Counted from the first letter of the stretch, positions 24,326 to 33,790 are shown. The stretch: 64,000 nt of DNA from JAXMAR01 sp046350295 (GCA_046350295.1 JAXMAR010000012.1:1-64000); one strand, 5' to 3'. Numbers and translations: made by a program. Notes: generated from the sequence alone by a model not told the origin.

Positions 24326-26533
24326 ATGCGCTGCGCCTTGCTTGTCTTCCTCTTACCCGCCACACTTCTCGCTGGCGAGATGAAGGTCAAGGACACCGGC
24401 TTCCTGCACGACTACGCGGTTACGCGCGGCTTCATGCGCGGGCGGCCGATCAAGGCGAAGCCGACGCCGGACGACAAGGCGGTCCTCTTCCTCCGCTCGG
24501 ACGCCAAATCGCCGAAGCTGAGCCTCTTCGAGTTCACGATCGCCGACCGGGCCACGCGGACGCTGCTGACGCCGGAGGAGGTGCTGAAGGGGGCCGAGGA
24601 GAAGCTGTCGCCCGAGGAGAAGGCGATCCGCGAGCGCATGCGCATCAGCGCCGCGGGCTTTGCCGATTTTCAACTGGCGCCCGCGGGGGACGGCATCCTG
24701 CTCAGTCTCGCCGGCCGGCTCTACATCGTCAGCCGCAAGGACAAGGCGGTGCGCGAGTTGAAGACCGGCCGCGGCCCACTGCTCGATCCCAAGTTCTCGC
24801 CAGACATGCGCTACGTCTCCTATGTGCGCGACAACGACGTCCACCTCTACGATCTCGCCACAGACAAGGAGCTGCGCCTCACCACTGGGGGCACGGAAGA
24901 GGTAAGCAACGGCCTGGCCGAGTTCGTCGCCCAGGAGGAGATGGACCGCTTCGCCGGCTACTGGTGGGCGCCGGACGGCAAGAGCGTCGTCTTGCAGCAG
25001 AGCGACGCGCGGAAGGTGGAGAAGTGGCAGGTCGGCGATCCGTTCCACCCCGAGCGGCCGGCGACCCCGTTCTTTTACCCGCGCCCCGGCAAGGCGAACG
25101 TCGATGTCCGCCTCTTCAGCGCCTCCGTCCCGGACGGCAAGACGACCGCCATCGCCTGGGACCGGGCCAAGTATCCGTACCTGGCGACGGTGCGCTGGTC
25201 GAAGAAAAGCCCGCTGCTGGTCTGTGTGCAAACGCGCGACCAGCGCGAGCTGGTGGTCCTGCGCATCGACCCGGCCAGCAAAAAGGGGACGCAGCTCGTT
25301 TCCGAAACCGATCCCGCCTGGGTCAACATCCACCAGGCGACGCCGCGCTGGCTCCCGAGCGAGAACGGCTTCCTCTGGCTCAGCGAACGCTCGGGCGGCC
25401 CGCAACTGGAGCTGCGCTCCGCGACCGGGGAGCTGAAGCGCGTGCTCGTCTCCGCCGATCGGGGCTATCGCAGTTTCGTCGGCCTCGATGAGGCGCGCGG
25501 CCTCGTCTACTTCACGGCGAGCCCGGACCCGACGCAGGAGCAGCTCTATCGTGTTTCCTTCAAATCGGGCGAGGTCCAGCCGCTGACCGGCGACAAGGGG
25601 CTGCACGGCGCCGTCCTCGGCGAGACGGGCAATTATCTCGTCGTCACGTCGCGCCTGTGGGACGCCCTGGCGCCGGCGAAGTTCATGCCGCGCAGCACGG
25701 TCTTCGAGGCGGCGGCTTTCAAGCGCGTGGGAGAGTTGCCGGAGGTCGCCGAGAGCCCGCCGTTCACGCCGGAGACCGACATCGTTCAGGTCGGTGAGAA
25801 GAAATGGTACGCCGCGGTGACGATGCCGCGTCATCGCAAGCCGGACGCGAAGTACCCCGTGGTCGTGGACGTCTACGGCGGTCCGCATCACCTGCACGTC
25901 AGCGCGGCCCGCAGCCGCTGGCTGCTCAACCAGTGGCTGGCCGACCAGGGCTTCGTCGTCGTCGCCATCGACAACCGCGGCGCCCCGGGCCGCGGCCGCG
26001 ACTGGGAACGCAGCATTCTCGACAAGTTCGGCTTCGTGCCGCTCGACGACCAGGTCGCCGCGCTCAAGGCCCTCGGCGAACGCTTCCCGCCGCTGGACCT
26101 GGGCCGGGTCGGCATCTCCGGCTGGTCCTTCGGTGGCTACATGGCGGCCCTCGCCGTCCTCAAGCGGCCCGACGTCTTCAAAGCCGGCATCGCCGGCGCC
26201 CCCGTCACCGACTGGCGCGATTACGACACGCACTACACCGAGCGCTACCTCGGTATCCCCCCGGCCGCGGACAAAGTCTACGAGGCGAACTCACTCCTCG
26301 CCTTCGCCAAGGACCTCAAACGCCCGCTCCTGCTCATCCACGGCACGGCGGACGACAACGTCTACTTCCGCCACACGCTGAAGTTAGCCAATGCGCTGCT
26401 GCGGCACGGCCGGGACTTCGAACTGCTGCCGATGCCGGGCTTCACGCACATGGTGGCGGAGCCGGCGGCCTGGGAGCAGATGCAGTTGCGGATGCTGCGG
26501 TTCTTGGAAAAGAACCTCGGCGCGGCGCGGTGA
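24326..26533 (+). CDS. S9 family dipeptidyl-peptidase IV-like peptidase, exported
   Basis: A 735-residue protein. It has a signal peptide (residues 1-16, CALLVFLLPATLLAG), an N-terminal eight-bladed-propeller-like DPP-IV region (about 100-500) with a YWWAPDGKSV segment and VAQEEMDRFAGYWW. The glutamate pair in the EEM motif anchors the substrate amino group in DPP-IV. The C-terminal hydrolase domain has the nucleophile GWSFGG (Ser601), acid Asp676 in HGTADDN and His708 in FTHM. Such enzymes cut X-Pro dipeptides from peptide N-termini in the periplasm. The ribosome site AGGAGG lies at 24,316-24,321. Confidence 0.9.
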   Translation: MRCALLVFLLPATLLAGEMKVKDTGFLHDYAVTRGFMRGRPIKAKPTPDDKAVLFLRSDAKSPKLSLFEFTIADRATRTLLTPEEVLKGAEEKLSPEEKAIRERMRISAAGFADFQLAPAGDGILLSLAGRLYIVSRKDKAVRELKTGRGPLLDPKFSPDMRYVSYVRDNDVHLYDLATDKELRLTTGGTEEVSNGLAEFVAQEEMDRFAGYWWAPDGKSVVLQQSDARKVEKWQVGDPFHPERPATPFFYPRPGKANVDVRLFSASVPDGKTTAIAWDRAKYPYLATVRWSKKSPLLVCVQTRDQRELVVLRIDPASKKGTQLVSETDPAWVNIHQATPRWLPSENGFLWLSERSGGPQLELRSATGELKRVLVSADRGYRSFVGLDEARGLVYFTASPDPTQEQLYRVSFKSGEVQPLTGDKGLHGAVLGETGNYLVVTSRLWDALAPAKFMPRSTVFEAAAFKRVGELPEVAESPPFTPETDIVQVGEKKWYAAVTMPRHRKPDAKYPVVVDVYGGPHHLHVSAARSRWLLNQWLADQGFVVVAIDNRGAPGRGRDWERSILDKFGFVPLDDQVAALKALGERFPPLDLGRVGISGWSFGGYMAALAVLKRPDVFKAGIAGAPVTDWRDYDTHYTERYLGIPPAADKVYEANSLLAFAKDLKRPLLLIHGTADDNVYFRHTLKLANALLRHGRDFELLPMPGFTHMVAEPAAWEQMQLRMLRFLEKNLGAAR

Positions 26534-26662
26534 CTTGGCGGCGGCGGGACCAACTCGCACAAGAGCGGGGGGCGCCATTGACGATGGGCGCGTGCGGGAA
26601 GCGAACCTGCAGGTCGATGACAACAGTAGGCGACGGTGAATCCAATGGTGGAGCAACTCGTT

Positions 26663-28930
26663 CTACTTCTCCCACACCGCCCGCGCCACCTTCGGCGGGC
26701 TCATCGGCAGCTCGTGCATCCTGACCCCGACCGCGGCGAAGATCGCGTTCGCCAGGGCGCCCGGCGGCGGCACGATCGGCACTTCGCCGACGCCGCGCAC
26801 CCCGTACGGATGGTTCGGGTCCGGCACTTCCACGATCACCGGCTCGATCATCGGCAGGTCGAGGCAGGTCGGCATGCGGTAGTCGAGATAGCTGGCGTTC
26901 GCCATCTCCCCCTTCGGCGTGTAGAAGTACTCCTCGTTCATGCCCCAGCCGATGCCCTGGGCCACGCCCCCTTGGATCTGTCCCTCGACGTAGCTCGGGT
27001 GGATCGCCTTGCCGCAATCCTGCACCGCGGTGTAGCGGAGGATCTGCACCTTGCCCGTCTCCGGGTCGACCTCGACGTCGGCGATGTGCGTCGCGAAGGC
27101 GCCCCCCGGCCAGGGGGCGTCGATGCTGCCGCGGCCGATGAGCTGGCCGCCGTGCTTCTGGACTTCCGCGGCGATCTCCTTGAAGCCAATCTTCTTGCTT
27201 GCGTCGCTCTTGCTCCTGACGGCGCCGTCCTCGTAGACGAGGTCGTCCGCCTTCGCCTTCCACATCTGGGCGACGCGCTCGAGCATCTGCCGCTTGATGT
27301 CCTGGGCCGCCTCGTAGGCCGCCCAGCCGGTGGCGTAGGTGACGCGGCTGCCGCCGGTGACGTCGGTGTAGCCGACCGAGTCGGTGTCGCCGACGGTTGG
27401 CTTCACGTCCTCGGCGCGGATGCCGAGCGCCTCGGCCAGTTGCATGGCGACGCTGGTGCGGGTGCCGCCAATGTCGGTGCTGCCTTCGACGAGGCTGACC
27501 GTGCCGTCGCCGTTCACCGACGCCGAGCAACTCGACTTGAGGCCGACGTTGAACCAGAAGCCCGAGGCGACGCCCCGGCCGCGCGGCAAGCCCGGGGTCT
27601 TGTTCGGGGCCAGCGGGCCCTTGTAATGCTCGGTGTTCTTCGCCGCCTGCACCGTCTCGATCATGCCGATACGCGGATACGTCGGCCCGTCGGCGCGGCG
27701 CGTCCCCTCCTTGGCGCCGTTCTTGATGCGGAAGTCGAGCGGGTCGATCTTCAGCTTGCGGCAAATCTCGTCGACGACCGTCTCCGCGGCGAAGGCGGCG
27801 TTCGTGGCGCCGGGGGCGCGGTAGGCGCTGGTCGCCGGCTTGTTGACGACGACGTCGTAGGCGTTGATCGTGATGTTCGGGATGTCGTAGCAGGCGAAGA
27901 TGCACATCGCCCCGGGACCGACCGGCGAACCGGGATAGGCGCCCGCCTCGTAAAGCATGTACGCTTCCGCTGCCGTTAACTTGCCATCCTTGTCGGCCGC
28001 CATCTTCACCTTGACGTACGAGCCGGGGGTCGGCCCCGTGCCTTCAAAGACCTCGCTGCGATTCATCAGCACCTTTACCGGCCGGCCCGTCTTCTTGCTC
28101 AGCGCCGCCGCCACCGGCTCCAAGTAGACGCGGATCTTGCCTCCGAAGCCGCCGCCGATCTCCATCGGCACGACCTTGATCTTGGAGAGCGGGATCGTCA
28201 GGAGTTCGGCGACCTGCTGCCGGACGGTGAAGGCCCCCTGCGTGCTGCACCAGATGGTGACCGAGCCGTCCGGATTCCAGAGGGCGGTGGCGTTGTGCGG
28301 CTCGATGTAGCCCTGGTGCACGGTCGCCGTGTGGAACTCCCCCTCGGCGACGGCCACCGCGTTCTTGAAAGCGGCGTCAGAGTCGCCGAGCTTGAAGAGG
28401 AAATGCTTGGCGACGTTGCTCGCCTTCTTGGCCGTCTCGCCCCCCGCCTCCTCGGTGAAGAGGTCGTGGTGCAACAGGGCGGCCTCTGGCGTGATCGCCT
28501 GCCGCACATCGATGACCGGCGCCAAGGGCTCGTAGTCGACCTTGATCAGCTTGAGCGCCTCTTCCGCGATGTGCGCGCTGGTCGCGGCCACCGCGGCGAT
28601 GGCGTGCCCCTTGTAGAGCGCCTTCTCCCGGGCCAGCGTGTTGCAGCTCAGGTCGCGCAGCTTGATCGCCCCCTCGCCGAGATGGGCGATGCGGTTGCCC
28701 GGGTCGGGTAGATCGGCGCTCGTCACGACCGCCTCGACGCCGGGCAGCTTGAGCGCCGCGCTGACGTCGACCTTGCGGATGTTGGCATGGGCGTGCGGGC
28801 TGCGCAGGATGCGGCCTTGCAACATGCCTGTCATCTGGATATCGGCGCCGTACTGAGCGCGGCCGGTGACTTTATCGAGGCCGTCGTGGCGAATGGGTCG
28901 GGCGCCGATCACCTTATATGTCTGGCTCAT
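26663..28930 (-). CDS. Xanthine dehydrogenase family, molybdopterin-binding subunit (orphan)
   Basis: A 755-residue molybdopterin-binding large subunit of the xanthine dehydrogenase/CO dehydrogenase family. It begins with RPIRHDGLDKVTGRAQYGAD. The substrate/cofactor motifs include EIGGGFGGKIRVYLEPVAAALS, TSAYRAPGATNAAFAAE, SVNGDGTVSLVEGSTDIGG and the C-terminal GVRGVGEVPIVPPPGALANAI, which carries the catalytic glutamate. In known enzymes it works with a 2Fe-2S subunit and a FAD subunit; neither is encoded next to it here. The start at 28930 is the first ATG that gives the family N-terminus. It is convergent with the DPP-IV gene and divergent from the DUF1501 gene. Confidence 0.88.
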   Translation of the reverse strand: MSQTYKVIGARPIRHDGLDKVTGRAQYGADIQMTGMLQGRILRSPHAHANIRKVDVSAALKLPGVEAVVTSADLPDPGNRIAHLGEGAIKLRDLSCNTLAREKALYKGHAIAAVAATSAHIAEEALKLIKVDYEPLAPVIDVRQAITPEAALLHHDLFTEEAGGETAKKASNVAKHFLFKLGDSDAAFKNAVAVAEGEFHTATVHQGYIEPHNATALWNPDGSVTIWCSTQGAFTVRQQVAELLTIPLSKIKVVPMEIGGGFGGKIRVYLEPVAAALSKKTGRPVKVLMNRSEVFEGTGPTPGSYVKVKMAADKDGKLTAAEAYMLYEAGAYPGSPVGPGAMCIFACYDIPNITINAYDVVVNKPATSAYRAPGATNAAFAAETVVDEICRKLKIDPLDFRIKNGAKEGTRRADGPTYPRIGMIETVQAAKNTEHYKGPLAPNKTPGLPRGRGVASGFWFNVGLKSSCSASVNGDGTVSLVEGSTDIGGTRTSVAMQLAEALGIRAEDVKPTVGDTDSVGYTDVTGGSRVTYATGWAAYEAAQDIKRQMLERVAQMWKAKADDLVYEDGAVRSKSDASKKIGFKEIAAEVQKHGGQLIGRGSIDAPWPGGAFATHIADVEVDPETGKVQILRYTAVQDCGKAIHPSYVEGQIQGGVAQGIGWGMNEEYFYTPKGEMANASYLDYRMPTCLDLPMIEPVIVEVPDPNHPYGVRGVGEVPIVPPPGALANAIFAAVGVRMHELPMSPPKVARAVWEK

Positions 28931-29147
28931 GATAGAATCCGCGAAGAACACTGTGGTCGAAGGATCGAAGAGCATTGTATGAAACAGGTCGCCTCGAGGC
29001 GCCGAGCTCCAAACCCAGCGCCCGGCGCCTCGCTTGCGGTTTCGCGCCCAGCGCCCCTCGCCGACACGACGCCCCGAGTCCAAAATTGACAAGCCCCGGC
29101 CCTCCAAGTATAAACGGGTGTTCCTCGAAGTTGATGGAGAAGCCTTC

Positions 29148-30503
29148 ATGTTGACCATCCTCGGCGGCCGGCAGCGTTTGTGCGATGGCGTCTCGCGCCG
29201 CAGCTTCCTCAAGATCGGCGGCCTGGCCATGGGCGGCCTGTCGCTGCCGCAGCTTTTGCGGGCCGAGGCCGCCGCCGGCGCGGGCAGCTCGCACAAGGCC
29301 GTCATCATGATCTTTCTCTCCGGGGGACCGCCGCACCAGGACATGGTCGACCTCAAGCCGGACGCCCCCGCCGAGATCCGCGGCGAGTTCCAGCCGATCC
29401 GCACCAGCGTCGTCGGCATCGATGTCTGCGAGCATCTGCCGCGCCTCGCCGCCCGCATGGACCGGCTCGCCATCATCCGCTCGCTGGTCGGCTCGGAAGG
29501 CCGGCACGACGCCTTTCAGTGCATGACCGGCAAGACGCACCTCGCCCAGCCCCCCGGCGGCTGGCCCGCGCTCGGCTCCGTCGTCTCGCGCCTGCAGGGG
29601 CCGACGCACATCGCCGTGCCGCCGTTCGTCGGCCTGTCGCCGCGCATGAAGACGTCGACCTGGGCCGATCCGGGACAGCCCGGCTTCCTCGGCCTCGCCC
29701 ACGCCCCGATCAAGCCCAACGCGGACGGCATGGCCGACATGGCCCTGCGCGGCATCAGCGTCGACCGCCTCGGCGACCGCCGGTCGCTCCTGGGCGCCTT
29801 CGACGGGGCGCGGCGGCGCGTCGCCGAGCACTCCGAGTCGATGCGCGGCGTCGACCGCTTCACCGAGCAAGCCTTCAACATCCTCACCTCGAGCCGCGTC
29901 GCCGACGCCCTCGACCTGACGCGCGAGGATCCGCGCGTCCGCGACCGCTACGGCCGCGGCTCCCCCGAACCCGCCGGCTACGGCGATGCCGGCCCGCTCC
30001 TCAACGACTACTTCCTCGCGGCGCGGCGGCTGGTCGAAGCCGGCGTCCGCGTCGTCACCCTCGCCTATGGCCGCTGGGACTGGCACGGCCGGCCGCACGG
30101 CACGACCTTCGAGAACGCCCGCGAGCACATGCCGATGCTCGACATCGGCCTCTCCGCCCTGCTCGACGATCTCCAGCAGCGCGGCCTGGATCGCGACGTC
30201 TCCGTCGTCGTCTGGGGTGAGTTCGGCCGCACCCCGCGCATCAACCCCGAGGCCGGCCGCGACCACTGGCCTAACGTCGCCTGCGCCCTCCTCGCCGGCG
30301 GCGGCATGCGCACCGGCCAGGTCATCGGCTCGACGAACCGCCTCGCCGAAGTCCCGCGCGACCGGCCCGTGACCTTCGCGGAAGTCTTCGCTACGCTCTA
30401 TCACAACCTCGGCATCGACACCGAGCGGACGACGCTGACCGATCCGAGCGGCCGGCCGCAGTATTTGGTGGAGAATGCGAAGGCGATCCGGGAATTGGTG
30501 TAA
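29148..30503 (+). CDS. DUF1501 family exported protein
   Basis: A 451-residue protein. A Tat-type leader with SRRSFLKIGGLAMGGLSLPQLL lies at residues 15-36. The body shows DUF1501/sulfatase-like signatures: HKAVIMIFLSGGPPHQDMVDLKPD, VCEHLPRLAARMDRLAIIRS, then WGEFGRTPRINPEAGRDHWPN, which aligns with the metal-binding part of the alkaline phosphatase/sulfatase superfamily. The role of DUF1501 is unknown. It is usually encoded beside a DUF1549/DUF1553 cytochrome-like partner, which is absent here. The ATG at 29148 has a GGAG site upstream. Confidence 0.85.
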   Translation: MLTILGGRQRLCDGVSRRSFLKIGGLAMGGLSLPQLLRAEAAAGAGSSHKAVIMIFLSGGPPHQDMVDLKPDAPAEIRGEFQPIRTSVVGIDVCEHLPRLAARMDRLAIIRSLVGSEGRHDAFQCMTGKTHLAQPPGGWPALGSVVSRLQGPTHIAVPPFVGLSPRMKTSTWADPGQPGFLGLAHAPIKPNADGMADMALRGISVDRLGDRRSLLGAFDGARRRVAEHSESMRGVDRFTEQAFNILTSSRVADALDLTREDPRVRDRYGRGSPEPAGYGDAGPLLNDYFLAARRLVEAGVRVVTLAYGRWDWHGRPHGTTFENAREHMPMLDIGLSALLDDLQQRGLDRDVSVVVWGEFGRTPRINPEAGRDHWPNVACALLAGGGMRTGQVIGSTNRLAEVPRDRPVTFAEVFATLYHNLGIDTERTTLTDPSGRPQYLVENAKAIRELV

Positions 30504-30569
30504 TCGTCTGACCCTTGCGTATCACGTCGCTCATGACGGTCGTCACGTCAGAGTTTGTGGATCGTGTCA

Positions 30570-30620
30570 TCCAGTCAGGGCAGTCAGGTCCCTTGACCGG
30601 AATTTGGCCAGAATCTAGCC
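30570..30620 (+). promoter_or_regulatory. Candidate operator in front of the toxin-antitoxin pair
   Basis: Two copies of GCCAGAAT (30,607-30,614 and a near copy 11 bases later), a CAGTCAGG repeat and a GGTC-CCTT-GACC hairpin lie in the 50 bases before the RelE-like start. Repeats at this place are typical of operators bound by the antitoxin, but no consensus is known for this pair. Confidence 0.3.
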
Positions 30621-30623
30621 AGA

Positions 30624-30944
30624 ATGCGGTATGATATCTTTCTGGCCCCGGAAGCCATAGAGGATTTGAACGAGCTCAAGGCCAATAGGCGCTCTGAGGT
30701 CAAAGAGGCGATGGAGCGCCATCTACGCCACGAGCCGACGAAGACCAGTAAGACTCGGATCAAGCGTTTGCGCGGCCTATCGCGGCCACAGTACCGGCTT
30801 CGAGTCGGAGACGATATCCGGGTCTTTTACGATGTCGCGCAGAAAGCAGTCGAAGTTCTCGCGATCGTGGACAAAGCCAAAGCGGACGAATGGCTTGAAA
30901 GGCACGGTGAGAGCGATGAAAAGGGCGGCGCTATCGAAGGTTAA
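30624..30944 (+). CDS. RelE/ParE-family toxin
   Basis: A 106-residue protein with the RelE/ParE pattern: MRYDIFLAPEAIEDLNELKANRRSEVKEAMERHL, then KRLRGLSRPQYRLRVGDDIRVFYDVAQKAVEVLAIVDK, in which the strand RLRVGDDIRVFYD matches the family core. RelE toxins cleave ribosome-bound mRNA, whereas ParE proteins inhibit gyrase; the sequence does not decide between these. The antitoxin gene follows and overlaps it by 29 bases. The toxin-first order is the reverse of the usual arrangement. Confidence 0.82.
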   Translation: MRYDIFLAPEAIEDLNELKANRRSEVKEAMERHLRHEPTKTSKTRIKRLRGLSRPQYRLRVGDDIRVFYDVAQKAVEVLAIVDKAKADEWLERHGESDEKGGAIEG

Positions 30945-31182
30945 GGACGACCTGTCAAAGTATCTCCGGGCCGCGGAGAAAGAGGACGTTCTCATCACGC
31001 GTCACGGCAGGCCCGCCGGTATCCTGGTCGGCTTCGCGACCGAGGACGATTGGTTCGACTATCAACTAGAAAACGACCCACGCTTTCTGCGCCGCATCGA
31101 GCAGGCGCGGCACAGCCTGGCGGCCGGCAAGGGCGTGAAGCTCGAAGACCTTCCCGAGGGCAAGCGGAGCGCGAAGCGATGA
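30916..31182 (+). CDS. Phd/YefM-family antitoxin
   Basis: An 88-residue protein starting at the ATG at 30916, within the end of the toxin gene. ALSKVKDDLSKYLRAAEKEDVLITRHGRPAGILVGF is the Phd/YefM DNA-binding and dimerisation fold. The C-terminal part (DDWFDYQLENDPRFLRRIEQARHSLAAGKGVKLEDLPEG) is the toxin-binding tail. Overlap by 29 bases with the toxin gene supports co-translation. The start is set by the internal ATG because longer forms add sequence read from the toxin's frame neighbour. It probably represses its own operon. Confidence 0.82.
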   Translation: MKRAALSKVKDDLSKYLRAAEKEDVLITRHGRPAGILVGFATEDDWFDYQLENDPRFLRRIEQARHSLAAGKGVKLEDLPEGKRSAKR

Positions 31183-31221
31183 TTTGGTCTGCCTGATACA
31201 CCGATGTTTCGAGGATGGCCC

Positions 31222-32892
31222 ATGCTTCGCCTGCTCATCTCCGCTTGTTTGCTCGTCGGCGGCGTAGGTCTCACCGCGCCCGTGAAGGCCGAGGAGCCCC
31301 CACCCTACGACCTCCTCATCCGCCACGGCAAGATCGTCGACGGCAGCGGCAATCCCTGGTTCCAGGGCGATGTCGCCGTCCGCGCCGGCAAAATCGTCGC
31401 GGTCGGCAAGGTCCCGGACGCCAAGGCCAAACGCGTCATCGACGCCCATGGCCTCGTCGTCGCCCCTGGCTTCGTCGACATCCACTCCCATTCCGACTTC
31501 ACGCTCCTCGAAGACGGCCTCGCCCAGAGCAAGATCCGCCAGGGCGTGACGACTGACGTCCTCGGCGAAGGCAGCTCCATCGGCCCCTATCAGGGCAAGC
31601 TGACGCCGCCGCGTGTCGAGGTGAAGGGCAAGCGCGAAAGCTGGTCGACCATCGGCGGCTACTTCGATCTCATCGATCGCTCCGGCGTCTCCATCAACGT
31701 CGCCTCCTTCGTCGGCCTGGGCCAGGTCTGGGAGTGCGTCATGGGAAAGTCACACGCCCGGCCGACGCGCGACCAGCTCGAGCAGATGAAGGCGCTCGTC
31801 GAGGAGGCGATGAAGCAAGGAGCGGCCGGACTTTCGAGCATGCTCGCGATGCCGCCCGGCTCGATCGCGACCACGGACGAGATCGTCGAACTGTGCAAGG
31901 TCGTCGCCAAGTACGGCGGCATCTACGTCACCCACATCCGCAACGAGGGGACGGACGTCTTCGCCGCCATCGCCGAGGCCATCGAGATCGGCCGCCGCGC
32001 CGGCATCCAGGTCGAGATCCTGCACATCAAGATCGCCGACCAGGCCAACTGGGGGCGGATGAACGAGATCGTCGCGCGCATCGACAAGGCCCGGCACGAC
32101 GGCGTCAACATCCAGGCCAACGTCTACCCCTACACGCGCGGCCACAACAACCTCTCCAGCATCATCCCGCCCTGGGCCCATGAAGGGGGCGCCGCCAAGA
32201 TGCTGGCCCGGCTCAAAGACCCGGCCGAGCGCGTCAAGCTGAAGAAGGACATCCGCGAGGGACTGCCCGGTTGGTACAACCATTACACCGCGGTCGGCGG
32301 CGACTGGGCCCGCATGCTCGTCAGCGCCAACACGGCCTACAAGGGGCTCACCGTCGATCGCATCCTGGCCGCACGCACGAAGGGGAAGAAGGTCGACCTG
32401 CTCGACGAGTTCCTCGATCTGCTCATCGAGGAAGGCGGTTCGATCCCGGCCGTCTTCGCCCACCACAGCGAGAAGGACATGAATCTCGCCATGACGCAGC
32501 CCTGGTGCGGCATCGGCTCCGACGGCTCGGCGCTCGCCATCGAAGGCCCGCTCAAGCGCGGCCATCCCCACCCGCGCAGCTTCGGCACGTTCCCGCGCGT
32601 GCTCGGAGTCTACGTGCGAAAGGCCGGCCTGCTGCGTCTGGAAGACGCGATCCGTAAGATGACCTCGCTCAACGCCGCGAAGATCGGCGCCCTCGACCGC
32701 GGCCTGATCCGCCCCGGTTTCTGGGCCGATCTGTGCCTCTTCGATCCCGAGCGGGTCGCCGACCGGGCGACGTATGAGAACCCGTTTCAGTACAGCGAAG
32801 GCGTAGAATACGTCGTGGTGAACGGCGTCCTGGCCCTGGATCAGGGCAAGCACACGGGCGCCACGCCGGGAAAGGCGTTGCGAAGAGAATAG
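31222..32892 (+). CDS. N-acyl-D-amino-acid deacylase-type amidohydrolase, exported
   Basis: A 556-residue protein with a signal peptide (MLRLLISACLLVGGVGLTAPVKA). The catalytic domain starts DLLIRHGKIVDGSGNPWFQGDVAVRAGKI and has the metal motif GFVDIHSHSDF (HSHSD at 88-92 of this start), then GQTT-type GVTTDVLGEG, as in D-aminoacylases. It belongs to the amidohydrolase superfamily and should cut N-acyl groups from D-amino acids, for example those released from peptidoglycan, in the periplasm. I start it at 31222 because GAGGA lies six bases upstream; an in-frame ATG at 31204 lacks a ribosome site. The stop codon overlaps the ribosome site of the next gene. Confidence 0.87.
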   Translation: MLRLLISACLLVGGVGLTAPVKAEEPPPYDLLIRHGKIVDGSGNPWFQGDVAVRAGKIVAVGKVPDAKAKRVIDAHGLVVAPGFVDIHSHSDFTLLEDGLAQSKIRQGVTTDVLGEGSSIGPYQGKLTPPRVEVKGKRESWSTIGGYFDLIDRSGVSINVASFVGLGQVWECVMGKSHARPTRDQLEQMKALVEEAMKQGAAGLSSMLAMPPGSIATTDEIVELCKVVAKYGGIYVTHIRNEGTDVFAAIAEAIEIGRRAGIQVEILHIKIADQANWGRMNEIVARIDKARHDGVNIQANVYPYTRGHNNLSSIIPPWAHEGGAAKMLARLKDPAERVKLKKDIREGLPGWYNHYTAVGGDWARMLVSANTAYKGLTVDRILAARTKGKKVDLLDEFLDLLIEEGGSIPAVFAHHSEKDMNLAMTQPWCGIGSDGSALAIEGPLKRGHPHPRSFGTFPRVLGVYVRKAGLLRLEDAIRKMTSLNAAKIGALDRGLIRPGFWADLCLFDPERVADRATYENPFQYSEGVEYVVVNGVLALDQGKHTGATPGKALRRE

Positions 32893-32896
32893 GAGG
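32891..32896 (+). promoter_or_regulatory. AGGAGG ribosome site overlapping a stop codon
   Basis: The canonical AGGAGG overlaps the TAG stop (32,890-32,892) of the deacylase gene and lies six bases before a GTG start at 32,903. This fixes the GTG as the start and implies translational coupling of the two genes. Confidence 0.85.
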
Positions 32897-32902
32897 CGGT
32901 TT

Positions 32903-33790
32903 GTGGGACTGGTCGAAAACAGCCTTGCGCCGCCGACGCGCTTCGACCTCAATTTCCGCGTCGGGGACATCCCGGTCCGCGTCCATCCCTTCTTCTGGCT
33001 CACGACGGTTCTCCTCGGGCTCAACATTTTTCAGGAGGGAAACCCGGCGTCGAAGGCGTTTCCCGAGTTCGGCATCTGGGTCGTGATCGTCTTCGTTTCC
33101 ATCCTGGTGCACGAACTGGGCCACGTCCTCATGGGCCGCTATTTCGGCTCGCGCGGCCACATTATCCTCACCGGCTTTTGCGGCCTGGCGGTGGGCAGCG
33201 CGGAGCAGCGCCAGCGCTGGCAGCGCATCCTCGTCTCGCTCGCCGGGCCAGGGGCCGGTTTCCTATTCGCCGGGCTCATTACCGGCGGCATATGCGTTTA
33301 CAGTCCGAGTTTCGCGCTTTACCTTTTGGCGTCGCTCATCCATGTGCCGGTCGCCTTTCCGGACGCCGTGCCGTCGCCGCTTGTTGTGTTCACGCTCTAC
33401 ACGGCGCTCTGGCTCAACATTTTCTGGGGCTTGGTGAACCTACTTCCCATTTGGCCGCTCGACGGCGGGCAAGTCAGTCGCGAGATCTGCGAAGCTTACA
33501 AGGGCCGCGACGGCCAGCGGCTCTCGCTCTGGATCTCGCTCTTCACGGCGGCGGGCTTCGCAGTCGTCGCGCTCATCGAGGTGGTGATGAAGAAGCCGCT
33601 GGTACCGTACCTTTCCTTCGGTACCTCCCTGTTCGCCGCGCTGTTCTTCGCCCTGCTCGCCCTCAGCAACTGGCAGCTCCTCCGCTTTCTCCAGCGCGCC
33701 GGCTCGGAATGGGAAGAGCACAACGAGCCGCGCGCCCCCTGGGAGCAGGACCCGGACTGGTGGAAACGCGGCGGCGATCCCTGGGATTGA
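32903..33790 (+). CDS. Site-2-protease-type M50 membrane metallopeptidase
   Basis: A 295-residue protein with a GTG start. Five or six hydrophobic segments are present. The zinc motif HELGH is at residues 70-74 inside the second membrane segment and the second ligand motif NLLPIWPLDGG is at 179-189 (Asp187). These are the hallmarks of site-2 proteases such as RseP and SpoIVFB, which cleave membrane proteins inside the bilayer. No PDZ or CBS domain is present, so it is the minimal type. The start is set by an AGGAGG ribosome site that overlaps the previous stop. Its substrate is unknown; the next gene is an unrelated membrane protein. Confidence 0.88.
   Translation: MGLVENSLAPPTRFDLNFRVGDIPVRVHPFFWLTTVLLGLNIFQEGNPASKAFPEFGIWVVIVFVSILVHELGHVLMGRYFGSRGHIILTGFCGLAVGSAEQRQRWQRILVSLAGPGAGFLFAGLITGGICVYSPSFALYLLASLIHVPVAFPDAVPSPLVVFTLYTALWLNIFWGLVNLLPIWPLDGGQVSREICEAYKGRDGQRLSLWISLFTAAGFAVVALIEVVMKKPLVPYLSFGTSLFAALFFALLALSNWQLLRFLQRAGSEWEEHNEPRAPWEQDPDWWKRGGDPWD

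Noticed and set aside
26636..27979. Plus-strand frame of 447 codons opposite the xanthine dehydrogenase-type gene
   Set aside because: It is antisense to a complete molybdopterin-binding subunit and shows only biased composition.
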